From: an uncultured Selenomonadales bacterium
GTDB lineage: Bacteria > Bacillota > Clostridia > Christensenellales > QALW01
Assembly (NCBI GenBank): GCA_905200615.1
Contig: CAJKLB010000010.1
Location: 1 to 63,416, forward strand
Length of the DNA stretch: 63,416 bases
Direction: 5' to 3'
In this document: one piece after another, positions 18,975 through 27,783 of the stretch
How positions within the stretch are numbered: position 1 is the first letter of the stretch
How the letters are laid out: each line of letters begins with the position of its first letter
The notes under the pieces: model-generated
What the model was told of the DNA's origin: nothing
The model's input: only the letters and a program-made list of their open reading frames with translations
The model's database searches: none
Translations under genes and position numbers: made by a program

Positions 18975-20774
18975 TTAGGCAAACTGACTGTAATATAATT
19001 CCGCATACGCTCCTTTTTTCTGCAATAATTCCCGGTGCGTTCCCTGCTCGATAATGTTTCCCTGCTCCATTACAAGAATCATATCCGCATCACGAATCGT
19101 AGAAAGACGATGTGCAATCACAAAACTGGTACGTCCGCGCATAAGCTTTTTCATAGCTTTACCGATTTCCGCTTCCGTTCGCGTATCCACACTGGAAGTT
19201 GCCTCATCAAGAATCAATATCGGCGGATCCGCCAGCATCACGCGTGCAATGGTAAGAAGCTGTCGCTGACCGGCAGAAATATTCCCGGCATCATTATCCA
19301 GCACCGTATCATATCCCTTAGGTAAAGTGCGTATAAAATAATCCGCTTTAACGGCTTTAGCCGCAGCTATAATCTCTTCCTCAGAAGCATCCTTTCGGCC
19401 ATAAGCGATATTTTCCTTTACAGTACCGCCGAAAAGCCAGGTATCCTGCAGCACCATACCGAAATTTTTTCGTAAAGCCTGGCGCGTGAGTTCTTTTATA
19501 TTTTTATTATCAATATAAATATTACCCCCGGTTACCTCATAAAAACGCATCAGCAAGTTAATCAGTGTAGTTTTACCCGCTCCCGTACTGCCCACCACCG
19601 CTATCTTCTTTCCTTTCTCAGCGGTAAAACTGATATCTTTCATCAGTGTTTTTTCGGGACTGTATCCAAAACTCACATGTTCAAATCGGATTTGTCCCTG
19701 AGCTGAAAATTGCGTAAGCGCATTGGAAGAATCGGGAAGTATTTCCTGTTCATTCAACAGATCAAAAGTTCTTTCCGCCGAAGCCAGTGCCGACTGCATG
19801 GCGTTAATTTCAAAAGTAGCCTGCGTAAGAGGTTCTGCCGTTTGATTATAATACTGCAAAAACGCCTGTACCGCTCCAAGAGTCATCGTTCCCCGAAGCA
19901 TTGCAGCGCCGGCAATTACCGCGGTCAGCGCGTGACCGGTGCGGGTAATCAATCGTATAGCCGGATTAATGGCATTTGTAAGAAAATCCGCTCTTTTTGA
20001 CGTAATATAAAGTTCTTTATTCGCTTTTTCCACCTGATCGATGCTTTCTTTTTCATGATGGTATGCTTTAATAACATTCCGTCCGCTGTAGTATTCTTCC
20101 ACAAGACCGGTCAGCTTTCCTAAACTTGCCTGGCGTCTTGCTGCGAAAACCAAATTTTTTGACGCTACAATCTTTGTTATCACCATACAAATTGCCATAA
20201 TAACCAGAAAAATCAGGGCTAATATCCAGTTAAAATAAAACATCATGGCAATGGATCCGGTAATGGTAACGGTAGAAATCATTAACCGTAAAAGACCCGT
20301 TTGCAAAATCTCGGAAACCTTATCCAAGTCATTCGTCATACGGCTCAATATTTCTCCTATTTTACTTCTATCAAAAAAACTGAGAGGAAGCCGATTTAAT
20401 TTTTTACTCAGCTGCACACGCATTTTTAACGTAAGTCGTTCCGCCACGCTTGCCATTAAATAAGACTGCAAGTAATAAAACATCCACGCCGCAAGATACA
20501 AAAGCGAAAGCGTCAGCAACTTGACTCCTAAAGGATTCCAAGGAATAGAAAAGCCGTTTTTTCCTTCCACCGCCTGCTTTATCGTCTCCCATAAACTATT
20601 CACTACACCGGCGCTGTAAAAAGGGGTAAAGATATTTAAAAAAGCGTAGAGAATAATCGATATACCGATTACCGCAAGGCGGCCATACTGATCCTTTGCA
20701 AGCCCGACTAAGCGCCGAACCGTTTTTTTGGTATTGTGCGGAACATCATATTCTTCTTCAAAAAATTCCTCCAT
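18975..20774 (-). CDS. ABC exporter half-transporter, BmrD-like subunit
   Basis: 599 residues: an N-terminal six-helix exporter domain (about 40-330), then a nucleotide-binding domain with Walker A GSTGAGKTT, signature ISAGQRQ and Walker B LILDEATSSVD, with the catalytic Glu intact. The start codon overlaps the stop of the upstream subunit gene (TAATG). Pairing with a subunit that has a degenerate catalytic site is the hallmark of heterodimeric exporters such as BmrCD. Likely exports drugs or a hydrophobic compound across the cytoplasmic membrane. Confidence 0.9.
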   Translation of the reverse strand: MEEFFEEEYDVPHNTKKTVRRLVGLAKDQYGRLAVIGISIILYAFLNIFTPFYSAGVVNSLWETIKQAVEGKNGFSIPWNPLGVKLLTLSLLYLAAWMFYYLQSYLMASVAERLTLKMRVQLSKKLNRLPLSFFDRSKIGEILSRMTNDLDKVSEILQTGLLRLMISTVTITGSIAMMFYFNWILALIFLVIMAICMVITKIVASKNLVFAARRQASLGKLTGLVEEYYSGRNVIKAYHHEKESIDQVEKANKELYITSKRADFLTNAINPAIRLITRTGHALTAVIAGAAMLRGTMTLGAVQAFLQYYNQTAEPLTQATFEINAMQSALASAERTFDLLNEQEILPDSSNALTQFSAQGQIRFEHVSFGYSPEKTLMKDISFTAEKGKKIAVVGSTGAGKTTLINLLMRFYEVTGGNIYIDNKNIKELTRQALRKNFGMVLQDTWLFGGTVKENIAYGRKDASEEEIIAAAKAVKADYFIRTLPKGYDTVLDNDAGNISAGQRQLLTIARVMLADPPILILDEATSSVDTRTEAEIGKAMKKLMRGRTSFVIAHRLSTIRDADMILVMEQGNIIEQGTHRELLQKKGAYAELYYSQFA

Positions 20775-22504
20775 TACTGCGCCTCCTTTGTTTGAGATTC
20801 ATATATTTCACGATAAACCGCACAACTATCCATCAGCTGCGTATGAGTTCCTGTCCCTACAATTTTACCGTCATCAAGCACAATAATCTTATCTGCGTCC
20901 ACAATACTGCTGATGCGCTGAGCAATGATCAGTACCGCTGCCTCACCCACATTCTTTTTCATTGCCTTGCGAAGAGCCGCGTCCGTCTTAAAATCCAAAG
21001 CCGAAAAACTATCATCAAAAATATACAATTCCGGTCTTTTTACAAAAGCTCTGGCAATGGAAAGCCGTTGCCGCTGTCCCCCGGAAAAATTATTTCCGCC
21101 CTGCGCCACAAAAGAATCCAGCCCCTTCGGCAGTTTTCTGACAAAATCCTCCGCTTGGGCCGTTTGCAGTGCATGCCACAGTTCCTCATCCGCAGCATCT
21201 TGCCGACCATAGCAAAGATTTTCTCGTATTGTACCGGAAAACAGCCATGCTTTTTGCTGCACATAGCCGATTCTCTGCCGAAGAACCTCCTGCGGTAAAT
21301 CCTTTATATTTATGCCATGAAGCAAAATTTCCCCGCCGGTAACCTCATGAAAGCGCAGAATCAAAGACGCGATTGTCGACTTCCCGCTGCCGGTACCGCC
21401 GATAATCGCCGTTGTTTCCCCTCGGCGGCAAGTAAAATCAATATCTTCAAGAGTACTTTCTTCCGCGTCAGAAAAGCGAAAGGCAACATGACAAAAAGAA
21501 AGAACCTCCTCCGTCGCTTCCCCTATTGTTTTTACCCGAACGGCATCTGAAATTTCAGGTGAATACTCCAAAATTTCACCTACGCGTTCACAGCAGGTAC
21601 GCGCGCGCGGCAACAACAAAATGACCATCTGTGCCATCATAATATAGAACAGTGTTAAAAACGCATATTCAATTAATGCGGTAATATCACCGATTTGCAT
21701 ATATCCTTCGGTAATTCTGCCGCCGCAAAGCCACATCACCGCTACTACGAACATATTTAGAATAAAAAAGGAAAGGCCGTCAAGATTGGCGAACATTCGG
21801 TTAGCGCGTATCGCCGTATCCGCATATTCGGAAAAAGTATCTTCCAACCTTTTTTCTTCATTCTTCTCTTTGTTAAAAGCTCGTATTACACGCACGCCGG
21901 TGATATTTTCCCTAAGTACTCCGTTCATTTTATCCAGTAATTTCTGCAAACGCCGGAACAGCGGCGTTGCCTTACGCATAATAAAAAGCGCAAAAAATAA
22001 AATAGCAACAATTGCAAAAATTAAAATCATTCCCATAAAACGATCAATCCGAAACGCCAAATACAGCGCAATAGCGCTGATAACAGGTACCGGAAGGATG
22101 ATTTGAATACACATAACTACCGCCTGCTGAATCTGCGCAACATCCGAAAGCGTGCGTGTAGTAACAGACGCCGTACCGAATTGCCGATAATCCGAAACGG
22201 AAAGCGTAAGAGATTTTTGATAAATCGCATTACGCATATCCCGGCCGATTTTTGCCGAAAGATCCGCGCAAACATAACCGCCGAAGACGGCACCAGCACC
22301 GGAAAGCAGCGAAACCGCCAGCATTTGAAGTCCTTTTTGCAGCAGATAATCCACATTGCCGCCGGTAACTCCGATATTCAGCATATCCGCCATAATTGTA
22401 GGAATATAAAGCGCGCCACCGGCATCCACAACCAGCATCACTATTGTTAAAAAAAACAGTTTCCAGTGCGGCCGAATAAACCGAAAAATAATTTGCATAT
22501 TCAT
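20774..22504 (-). CDS. ABC exporter half-transporter, BmrC-like subunit
   Basis: 576 residues: six-helix transmembrane domain, then an ATPase domain with Walker A GGTGSGKST and signature NFSGGQRQRLSIARAF. The Walker B reads YIFDDSFSALD, with Asp in place of the catalytic Glu, so its composite ATP site is probably non-hydrolytic. This asymmetry matches BmrC/YheI. RBS AAAGGAGATGAG precedes the ATG. Expression is likely controlled by the leader ORF and terminator immediately upstream. Confidence 0.9.
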   Translation of the reverse strand: MNMQIIFRFIRPHWKLFFLTIVMLVVDAGGALYIPTIMADMLNIGVTGGNVDYLLQKGLQMLAVSLLSGAGAVFGGYVCADLSAKIGRDMRNAIYQKSLTLSVSDYRQFGTASVTTRTLSDVAQIQQAVVMCIQIILPVPVISAIALYLAFRIDRFMGMILIFAIVAILFFALFIMRKATPLFRRLQKLLDKMNGVLRENITGVRVIRAFNKEKNEEKRLEDTFSEYADTAIRANRMFANLDGLSFFILNMFVVAVMWLCGGRITEGYMQIGDITALIEYAFLTLFYIMMAQMVILLLPRARTCCERVGEILEYSPEISDAVRVKTIGEATEEVLSFCHVAFRFSDAEESTLEDIDFTCRRGETTAIIGGTGSGKSTIASLILRFHEVTGGEILLHGINIKDLPQEVLRQRIGYVQQKAWLFSGTIRENLCYGRQDAADEELWHALQTAQAEDFVRKLPKGLDSFVAQGGNNFSGGQRQRLSIARAFVKRPELYIFDDSFSALDFKTDAALRKAMKKNVGEAAVLIIAQRISSIVDADKIIVLDDGKIVGTGTHTQLMDSCAVYREIYESQTKEAQ

Positions 22505-22530
22505 CTCATCTCCTTTTTTTAAAATAAAGT

Positions 22531-22580
22531 TAAAAAAACCGGATAGTCAACAGATTTTATACCTGCCATCTTATCCGGTT
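22531..22580 (-). terminator. Attenuator hairpin upstream of the ABC exporter genes
   Basis: On the minus strand AACCGGATA (572-580 of this kilobase) pairs with TATCCGGTT (537-545), followed at once by a run of T. It sits between the promoter and the first ABC gene, and its 5' arm is made of leader-ORF codons 5-7. A ribosome stalled on the leader would mask that arm and permit read-through. Confidence 0.8.
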
Positions 22581-22592
22581 CGTAACTGCCAT
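22557..22592 (-). CDS. Leader peptide of the ABC exporter operon
   Basis: An 11-codon ORF encoding MAVTNRIRWQV, with a good Shine-Dalgarno (CGGAGGG) 8 bases before its ATG. It lies in the transcribed leader and overlaps the attenuator stem. A second short inverted repeat (ACCCTC/GAGGGT) would cover the RBS. The layout matches the leader-peptide attenuation known for B. subtilis bmrCD. Expression has not been shown; the evidence is the RBS, the position and the overlap. Confidence 0.7.
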   Translation of the reverse strand: MAVTNRIRWQV

Positions 22593-22620
22593 TACTTCAA
22601 CCCTCCGATGAGTAGAGGGT

Positions 22621-22649
22621 ATTCTATCATAGAGGATATAAAATGTCAA
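22621..22649 (-). promoter_or_regulatory. Sigma-A promoter of the ABC exporter operon
   Basis: On the minus strand TTGACA (644-649 of this kilobase) and TAGAAT (621-626) are spaced by 17 bases. The transcript would start shortly upstream of the leader ORF. Confidence 0.8.
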
Positions 22650-22836
22650 CACAAAACACCTTTCCGGCCCGCTAACAACCAAAATTTTCCTAATATGAAA
22701 TGAGCCTTATAGTGCCAAAATAAATTCAAAATTTATTAACAGCTTTTTCAGTAAAATCGTTTGACAGATTCTTTTTTTTATATGATAATGAATTTATATC
22801 TTGGCAGTATTGCCGTTAGCACTATAGGAGAAAACG

Positions 22837-23157
22837 ATGGCGAAGATCAAGCTTGTTGGTGAAAATAATTTTCATACTGAAGTAGAAAAAAGCGCTATTC
22901 CTGTTTTAGTAGATTTTTACGCGGATTGGTGCGGTCCTTGTAAGATGATTCAGCCTGAGCTGGAAAAATTGGCGCAGGAAACCGATGAATTAACGGTGGC
23001 CAAGGTAAATGTAGACGAAAACAATAATCTTGCCGAACGTTTTAAAATCAGCAATATTCCCTGCATGATTTTATTTAAAAACGGTGAGCCCCAAAAAACA
23101 ATTCTTGGATACAGAACGAAACAACAACTGATATCTCTAATAAAAGAAACAAATTAA
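22837..23157 (+). CDS. Thioredoxin
   Basis: The 106-residue single-domain thioredoxin has the redox motif WCGPCK (Cys32 and Cys35), the buried Asp in VLVDFYADW and the cis-proline segment NIPCMILF. It reduces protein disulfides. The extra cysteine just before the buried stretch is unusual but tolerated in the family. Monocistronic, with RBS AGGAGAA and a hairpin terminator behind it. The symbol trxA would be reasonable but the genome may have several paralogues. Confidence 0.93.
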   Translation: MAKIKLVGENNFHTEVEKSAIPVLVDFYADWCGPCKMIQPELEKLAQETDELTVAKVNVDENNNLAERFKISNIPCMILFKNGEPQKTILGYRTKQQLISLIKETN

Positions 23158-23190
23158 AAAACGCAGAATTCCGCGTTTCATACAGCAAAC

Positions 23191-23226
23191 AAAGCAGGTT
23201 ATTTCAAACGAAATAGCCTGCTTTTC
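23191..23226 (+). terminator. Rho-independent terminator after thioredoxin
   Basis: AAAGCAGGTTATTTC and GAAATAGCCTGCTTT form a 15-bp stem with one G-U pair and a short loop, followed by TTTCTT. A smaller hairpin (AAACGC/GCGTTT, 23158-23177) precedes it. Confidence 0.8.
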
Positions 23227-23302
23227 TTATTGTAAAATTTACATTTTTGAAAGAAATTACAATCTCTTGAAAATCACTCAATATAAATCCATTTTCATCT
23301 CT

Positions 23303-23860
23303 TCATTGTAGTATTTTCGCTAACTTTTTAACATTCAGGCATATAAAAATAAGCAAAACTTCCTTTCTATTTTTGTCTTGCCCATCATCTGCATATATCT
23401 GAAGCCATTCTGCTCTTTTGCTGTACCGAAAAGCCGCCCTATGATTTCTTTCCTAAACTTTTTTCTGTCAGCATACGCCTTGCCTCGCGCCGCGCCTGCA
23501 AAGATTTCCTTTGGCTTGACCAACCGATTCTTTATCCTTTCCTCAGGGATTCTTTTAACTATTTGCACATCTCCGTTTGCAGGTTTTCCGAAAGGTTGAA
23601 AAGCGCGGCATTTCATTCGTTCTATCCCTAAAAGCCCTCGGTATGCGACATTCCCTTTCCTTTCTTTGATAGTTTGTCTCATGCTTTTTATCCCGTATAA
23701 ATATTGCAGTATCGGCATTTTTATCAGCGTTACGGGTTCATGCTCGGTCTTCCGTTATCTTGATCTGCTGTTAATCCACAGATAAAGCGCTATATTGCAG
23801 TAGCTATTTCCCTCAGCAAACGGTTTTTCGGTACTGGATCTTCTATACGGAGAACCGGCA
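23303..23860 (-). pseudogene. IS1182-family transposase remnant with large internal deletion
   Basis: Read on the minus strand, the N-terminal part of an IS1182-type transposase is recognisable: EDPVPKNRLLREI, then DNGRPSMNP, then a frameshift to VTLIKMPILQYLYGIKSMR and NVAYRGLLGI. This jumps directly to the family's C-terminal end (GRLFGTAKEQNGFRYMQM). Another frameshift leads to ICLNVKKLAKILQ and the stop at 23303. The central catalytic region is missing and there are at least one stop and two frameshifts, so it is dead. Terminal inverted repeats were not identified. Confidence 0.8.
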
Positions 23861-24354
23861 GCTGATTTGCTTTATTCTCTCTCTTAAAAAATATTTGTTC
23901 AACCCCTTTTATTATTTTACCATATCTTTCTCCTTTTTTCGATATCTTTTCTTAAAAAATAAAGCCCTCATTTTGAGGATCTTATCTGCAGGCCGTGTCG
24001 AAAAAAGTTACACTCGTTCCGATTTTTCATTGTATAAAGAACCTGTCTCCCGTTCCACGATTTCTCTTCCTTTCGCAAAACGTTACGCTGTTTGTTTCAA
24101 AATGTCTTTATGGTACTTTTAATTTGTCTTTTGGGCAAATGTCATCTCTTTTCAGGCTATTGAAAAATCCATTTATACTAAAGCTTTTCCATAGTTTTTG
24201 CTTTTGCATAGGAGACTATAGTTTTATAATGAGATAACGCACCAACTATTATCGAAACTCATAATTTTTAAAAATATGATGAAAAAATTTTCTTGTTTGT
24301 CGTAATCAATGCCTGTTTTTTAACGAATGTATTTTATAATATGAAAAGTATAAT
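23861..24354. other. Gene-free AT-rich region
   Basis: About 490 bases between the IS remnant and the lipoprotein promoter. Short frames on both strands lack ribosome binding sites and family features. I see nothing else in it. Confidence 0.4.
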
Positions 24355-24383
24355 TTGACATTATACGCATTGTCTGCTATACT
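24355..24383 (+). promoter_or_regulatory. Sigma-A promoter for the NlpC/P60-like lipoprotein gene
   Basis: TTGACA (24355-24360) and TATACT (24378-24383) with a 17-base spacer, about 30 bases before the start codon. Confidence 0.8.
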
Positions 24384-24412
24384 CGGTTCAACATATTTTT
24401 TAAGGAGATCTT

Positions 24413-25588
24413 ATGAAAAAACCGATTGTTTTTTTCCTTATAGTATTATTGACATTATCTTTCTATGGATGCAATGACTCCTCTCCTGTTTCTCTTGATA
24501 CCTCTGCGGATTTTCCTTCGGAAGAACCCACGGAGCAGGCAACGCCTACAACCGCTTTTACCCCCGAACCAACACTGCTTATAACGCCTTCGTCTACGAT
24601 AGCGCCTACTCCTACGGCTACAGATAAGCCCACTCCGGGCCCGATTGATTTAACACAGGCAACGGTGCTATATGTAACGCACTCCAGTGTTAATGTGCGC
24701 GCTGAAGCTTCTGTAGGCAGTCAAAGGCTTACGAGTCTTAAGCAAAATACCCAAGTAAACGCATATAAAAGAATTGGAGACTGGTATTATATCCAATATG
24801 CCAACGAAAAGTTTGGTTATATGAGTGCTTCATATCTTTCTGATCAGCCTGTAATAATAACGCCTGAACCGGAACCGCAGGAAGATACTGTAGAACAAAA
24901 ATATAACAGTAACATAGATATCAATGATAATGTTTTTCTTGACGCGCTTGAATACACAGGCTATAACCTGAAAAAGCACCGTGAAGACGGAAATATGTGG
25001 GTGTTCATTTTAGGGAAGCATAAGCAAGCTATGGGATATCTTTCAGGATTGGGATATGATTACGGTGTATCCTCCGGGTATGAAACCACACCTGCCGGAG
25101 CGCCTGATATCGCAAAAATGAAGAAAAACGGAGGCCTTGTCTGTGCTTCCTATGTTACCTATGTATATTTTAACTATCTTCCTCATATTGCGGGAATTGA
25201 TACTTCCTTTTTGACCAAACCTCAGAATTCCTGTTCCGCACAGTCCTGGCGGCTTGCGGCGGAAGATTGGGTTAATAAAGGACTTTCACGGAAAATTTCA
25301 TTCTCCGCTAAAAGGAATTCCGACGGAACCGTAGTATTTCATCCTAATGAAAGTATTCCTATAGGATCCATTGTGGTTTTTAAGGTTTACGGCGCATCGG
25401 ATAGTTCGAACGCGCGCCACGTAGGAATTTATGCCGGATATGCCGGCGGATATCATTGGATGACGCATGTCGGAAACGAACGCGGGCCCGAAATGATTAC
25501 TATAGAACGCATGGGCTTTTCCAGTACTCCGGAGATCCCTCTTGAAGTGATTACACCGCCGATTTCTTTTGAAAAAAGTGATACATGA
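24413..25588 (+). CDS. Lipoprotein with SH3b domain and NlpC/P60-like hydrolase domain
   Basis: 391 residues. The signal peptide ends in lipobox LSFYGC (Cys20 lipidated), so the protein is tethered outside the cytoplasmic membrane. A Pro/Thr-rich linker (about 35-80) leads to an SH3b wall-binding domain (SSVNVRAEASVGSQRL to FGYMSASYL, about 95-145). The C-terminal half (about 175-385) looks like a papain-fold peptidoglycan hydrolase: Cys244 in GGLVCASYVTYVY and His336 in RHVGIYAGY are the likely catalytic pair. RBS AAGGAGAT precedes the ATG. Probably a cell-wall peptidase or amidase. Confidence 0.82.
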   Translation: MKKPIVFFLIVLLTLSFYGCNDSSPVSLDTSADFPSEEPTEQATPTTAFTPEPTLLITPSSTIAPTPTATDKPTPGPIDLTQATVLYVTHSSVNVRAEASVGSQRLTSLKQNTQVNAYKRIGDWYYIQYANEKFGYMSASYLSDQPVIITPEPEPQEDTVEQKYNSNIDINDNVFLDALEYTGYNLKKHREDGNMWVFILGKHKQAMGYLSGLGYDYGVSSGYETTPAGAPDIAKMKKNGGLVCASYVTYVYFNYLPHIAGIDTSFLTKPQNSCSAQSWRLAAEDWVNKGLSRKISFSAKRNSDGTVVFHPNESIPIGSIVVFKVYGASDSSNARHVGIYAGYAGGYHWMTHVGNERGPEMITIERMGFSSTPEIPLEVITPPISFEKSDT

Positions 25589-25727
25589 GCATTTAAACAT
25601 ATATAGCTTGCATACCACCATTTAGCTGCATACAGCATAAAAACAAAACTTTTTTTGAGCCAAGAGCTTTAATAAAAAATTGCTTTATTTTCATTTACCT
25701 TAACAATACGAATAAGGAGAAATTGTA

Positions 25728-26100
25728 ATGACAAGGCTAATTTGAGCAAAGAAAGTTCCACAGAAAATGCTGCTTAGATTATATCAAACCGATGCTGCTG
25801 CTATTGCAGATAATGAATTGGCTGACGAAGTTGGTTGGGCGCTTTATGCACGCTGTGACGCAATAGTTTCAGTTACTAACGGATATGAAAAAAACTTCGT
25901 TGTCCTCGCTGTGGATGTGATATTCCCCTTTCCAATGCACGGTTTGAATGTGAATGTGGTTTTATTGTTACGTGAGAAGAATTTCGAAGATCATATAAAA
26001 ATAAACAACGCTATAGATCTAATGCTTTGCCGTTCTTTGTGCGTTTTTTAGCCGAATTTCCGCGTGCTGAAACATTTGGAGAGAAAATAGGCAACGAAAA
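25728..26100 (+). pseudogene. Decayed gene for a zinc-ribbon protein
   Basis: An RBS (AAGGAGAAA) and an ATG start a frame that meets TGA at codon 6. The frame then continues as LPRLYQ-like sequence with LADEVGWALYARCDAIVS, shifts frame to the cysteine-rich LRCPRCGCDIPLSNARFECE-CG, meets another TGA, and shifts again to NALPFFVRFLAEFPRAETFG. The pieces keep the order of a conserved clostridial protein of unknown function. At least four lesions make it non-functional. Confidence 0.6.
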
Positions 26101-26469
26101 AAGCAGGACAAAAACCTATCATTACAGTAGGAAAGGCAGCAACGCTTACGATTGAGTGCTCGGATAAGATGACTGGTTCGAAAGACAATAAGGAATATGG
26201 TCCCTTTATGTTGCTGAAAATTGCGGGCCAAAGCCGGAGACAGTTTTACGGTATATGGATGCCTGAATTAATTACAACACGGAAATCGGTAGCTACCGTT
26301 ATTACGATGGCAAAAGGAGCCCTGGATGTGTCTGTTGAATACGGGTAGGCCTTGTCTGACGGGCGATACGGTTCCGATGACGGTTATTGTGACGATTGCG
26401 ACTGCGTGTATTATGTTGAGTGTTATCGTTACCGCAAAAAAGAAAAGAGAAATAAAAATTTTTAATTAA
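26098..26469 (+). pseudogene. 3' remnant of a surface protein gene with membrane-anchor tail
   Basis: One frame runs from GQKPIITVGKAATLTIECSD through to a TAG at about 26347. After the stop the same frame gives CLTGDTVP, a hydrophobic helix (about 20 residues from TVIVTIATAC) and the basic end AKKKREIKIF. TGD plus helix plus lysines is the same kind of tail as in the sulfatase encoded at 1418-4702. No start or signal peptide survives. A perfect hairpin terminator follows. Confidence 0.55.
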
Positions 26470-26472
26470 GAA

Positions 26473-26510
26473 TGAAAGGGCTGTTCACTGAAAAACAGCC
26501 CTTTCAGTTT
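26473..26510 (+). terminator. Rho-independent terminator after the surface-protein remnant
   Basis: TGAAAGGGCTGTT and AACAGCCCTTTCA form a perfect 13-bp stem, followed by GTTTG. It outlives the gene it served. Confidence 0.75.
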
Positions 26511-26669
26511 GTAGAAAAAGAAGGATCTTTCAACCCAAATAGCCTGCTTTGTTTACTTACTGTCTGAAAGATGACGCGCTTTCGCGCTGTTCTCTCTTTT
26601 TTGATTTTCACTATAAATATATTCTTTATTTTCTATCAAAATAAAGATGATAACCATTATCGACAGTCT

Positions 26670-26900
26670 GCCGGAAAATTTGTTGGCGAATAAACAGAAA
26701 AAATTTTTATGTATCACGCGGGAAAGATTCCTCTCCGATAAACGGCTCCTCATGACGCTTTGCCTCTCCCATACTCTTTTTTAGAAAATTTTGACTTTTA
26801 GGGAGGATAGTGTTCGGGTTCCCTCACCTAAAAAAAGGCGGAGAGAACTTTTTTGCGCAACTCATTTAGCTGTATGATTTTTTTGGCACTCTGTCATTAT
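26670..26900 (-). repeat. Dispersed repeat, copy 3 (minus orientation)
   Basis: Best match to the 8.1-8.3 kb copy: AAAAAATTTTTATGTATCAC, TAAACGGCTC, then GGAGAGAAC, TTGCGCAACTCATTTAGCTG and TTTTTTTGGCACTCTGTCA. Flanks are gene-free. Read on the minus strand both copies include the string VIHKNF, but stops and length differences make coding unlikely. Confidence 0.65.
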
Positions 26901-26940
26901 CGGTTCTGTATTGCTCATTTTTTCTAAACCGCAAAAATTT

Positions 26941-27207
26941 TTATTGATATTTTTTTACCGATGCCGCAGCATGTGCTCCGTAAATACTGTTTTGATATTT
27001 TAGCTTCGGACATGGATTCACGGGAATAATACTTTTCAGGCGGGAATACGCGAGATTAATCCGTTTAATTTTATCTGCAGCCAGCGCTTCAAAAGCCGTT
27101 CCGGAATATTTATCGGGATGATATTTTTTTACCTGGCGGATATAAGCGTTATGAATCTCCTCCATGGTAGCCGTAGGCAAAATTTCAAGAACCTCGTAAT
27201 CGGTCAT
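26941..27207 (-). CDS. Short J-domain (DnaJ-like) protein
   Basis: 88 residues comprising little more than a J-domain: DYEVLEILPTATMEEIHNAY, then the diagnostic HPD in KYHPDKY and the helix IKRINLAYSRL. J-domains stimulate DnaK ATPase. It lacks the G/F, zinc and substrate-binding regions of DnaJ. Start chosen at 27207, where GGAGGTAAC precedes the ATG; a frame-extending ATG at 27243 has no RBS. Divergent from the cotJ operon, with an inverted repeat (AAAATGAC/GTCATTTT, about 27273-27298) between them. Possibly sporulation-linked by position only. Confidence 0.85.
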   Translation of the reverse strand: MTDYEVLEILPTATMEEIHNAYIRQVKKYHPDKYSGTAFEALAADKIKRINLAYSRLKSIIPVNPCPKLKYQNSIYGAHAAASVKKYQ

Positions 27208-27355
27208 TTTTTTGTTACCTCCAAAACATATAAATACATTCAAGTATATGAATCTCTTTTTTATTTATACGTAAAATGACAAAATTCGCGTCATTTTCAT
27301 AAAATGAATTAGCAGATATTTCTGCTAAGTTTTTTTTGAAAGGATTCAAGATACT

Positions 27356-27529
27356 ATGCAAAACAATTGCTTGCAGGATAATCAACTGGAATTTTTAAAT
27401 ACACTTCCGCTGGCACAAGCATATATTCCGTATCAGCAATTTACTTCTCCGGTATCTCCGGAAGAAGGTTTAAAAATGGGTACGATATGGACAGAACTTT
27501 ACCAGCCTTATAGGGGGGAAAGCAAATGA
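27356..27529 (+). CDS. cotJA: Spore coat associated protein CotJA
   Basis: 57 residues, with the family core LPLAQAYIPYQQF and a C-terminal LKMGTIWTELYQPYRG (compare GT-F-EL-PY in CotJA). First gene of the cotJ operon. Its TGA overlaps the ATG of cotJB (ATGA), so the two are translationally coupled. RBS GAAAGGA. Made in the mother cell during sporulation in Bacillus under sigma-E control; I do not see a certain sigma-E promoter here. Confidence 0.9.
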   Translation: MQNNCLQDNQLEFLNTLPLAQAYIPYQQFTSPVSPEEGLKMGTIWTELYQPYRGESK

Positions 27530-27771
27530 CTCAGCAAGAAATGATCAAAAAGCTTCAGGAAATCAGCTTTACTCTGGTGGAGCTGAACTTATATCTGGAC
27601 ACACATCCTGATTGCAAAGAAGCGCTTTCGCTCTATAACACCTATGCGCAGCAGCAAAAAGAACTGCGTGAAGAATATTACAAGAACTATGGGCCGCTTT
27701 TGAACTTCGGAAACATGCCGGCAGGCGACAGTTTTCAATGGGTAAATTCGCCGTGGCCTTGGGAGAATTAA
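27526..27771 (+). CDS. cotJB: Spore coat protein CotJB
   Basis: 81 residues matching CotJB: LQEISFTLVELNLYLDTHPD, then a helical EALSLYNTY stretch and the aromatic C-terminus WVNSPWPWEN. A small inner-coat protein that works with CotJA and CotJC. Overlaps cotJA by 4 bases and is followed 12 bases later by cotJC. RBS AGGGGGGAAAG lies inside cotJA. Confidence 0.93.
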   Translation: MTQQEMIKKLQEISFTLVELNLYLDTHPDCKEALSLYNTYAQQQKELREEYYKNYGPLLNFGNMPAGDSFQWVNSPWPWEN

Positions 27772-27783
27772 GGAGAAGATAGT

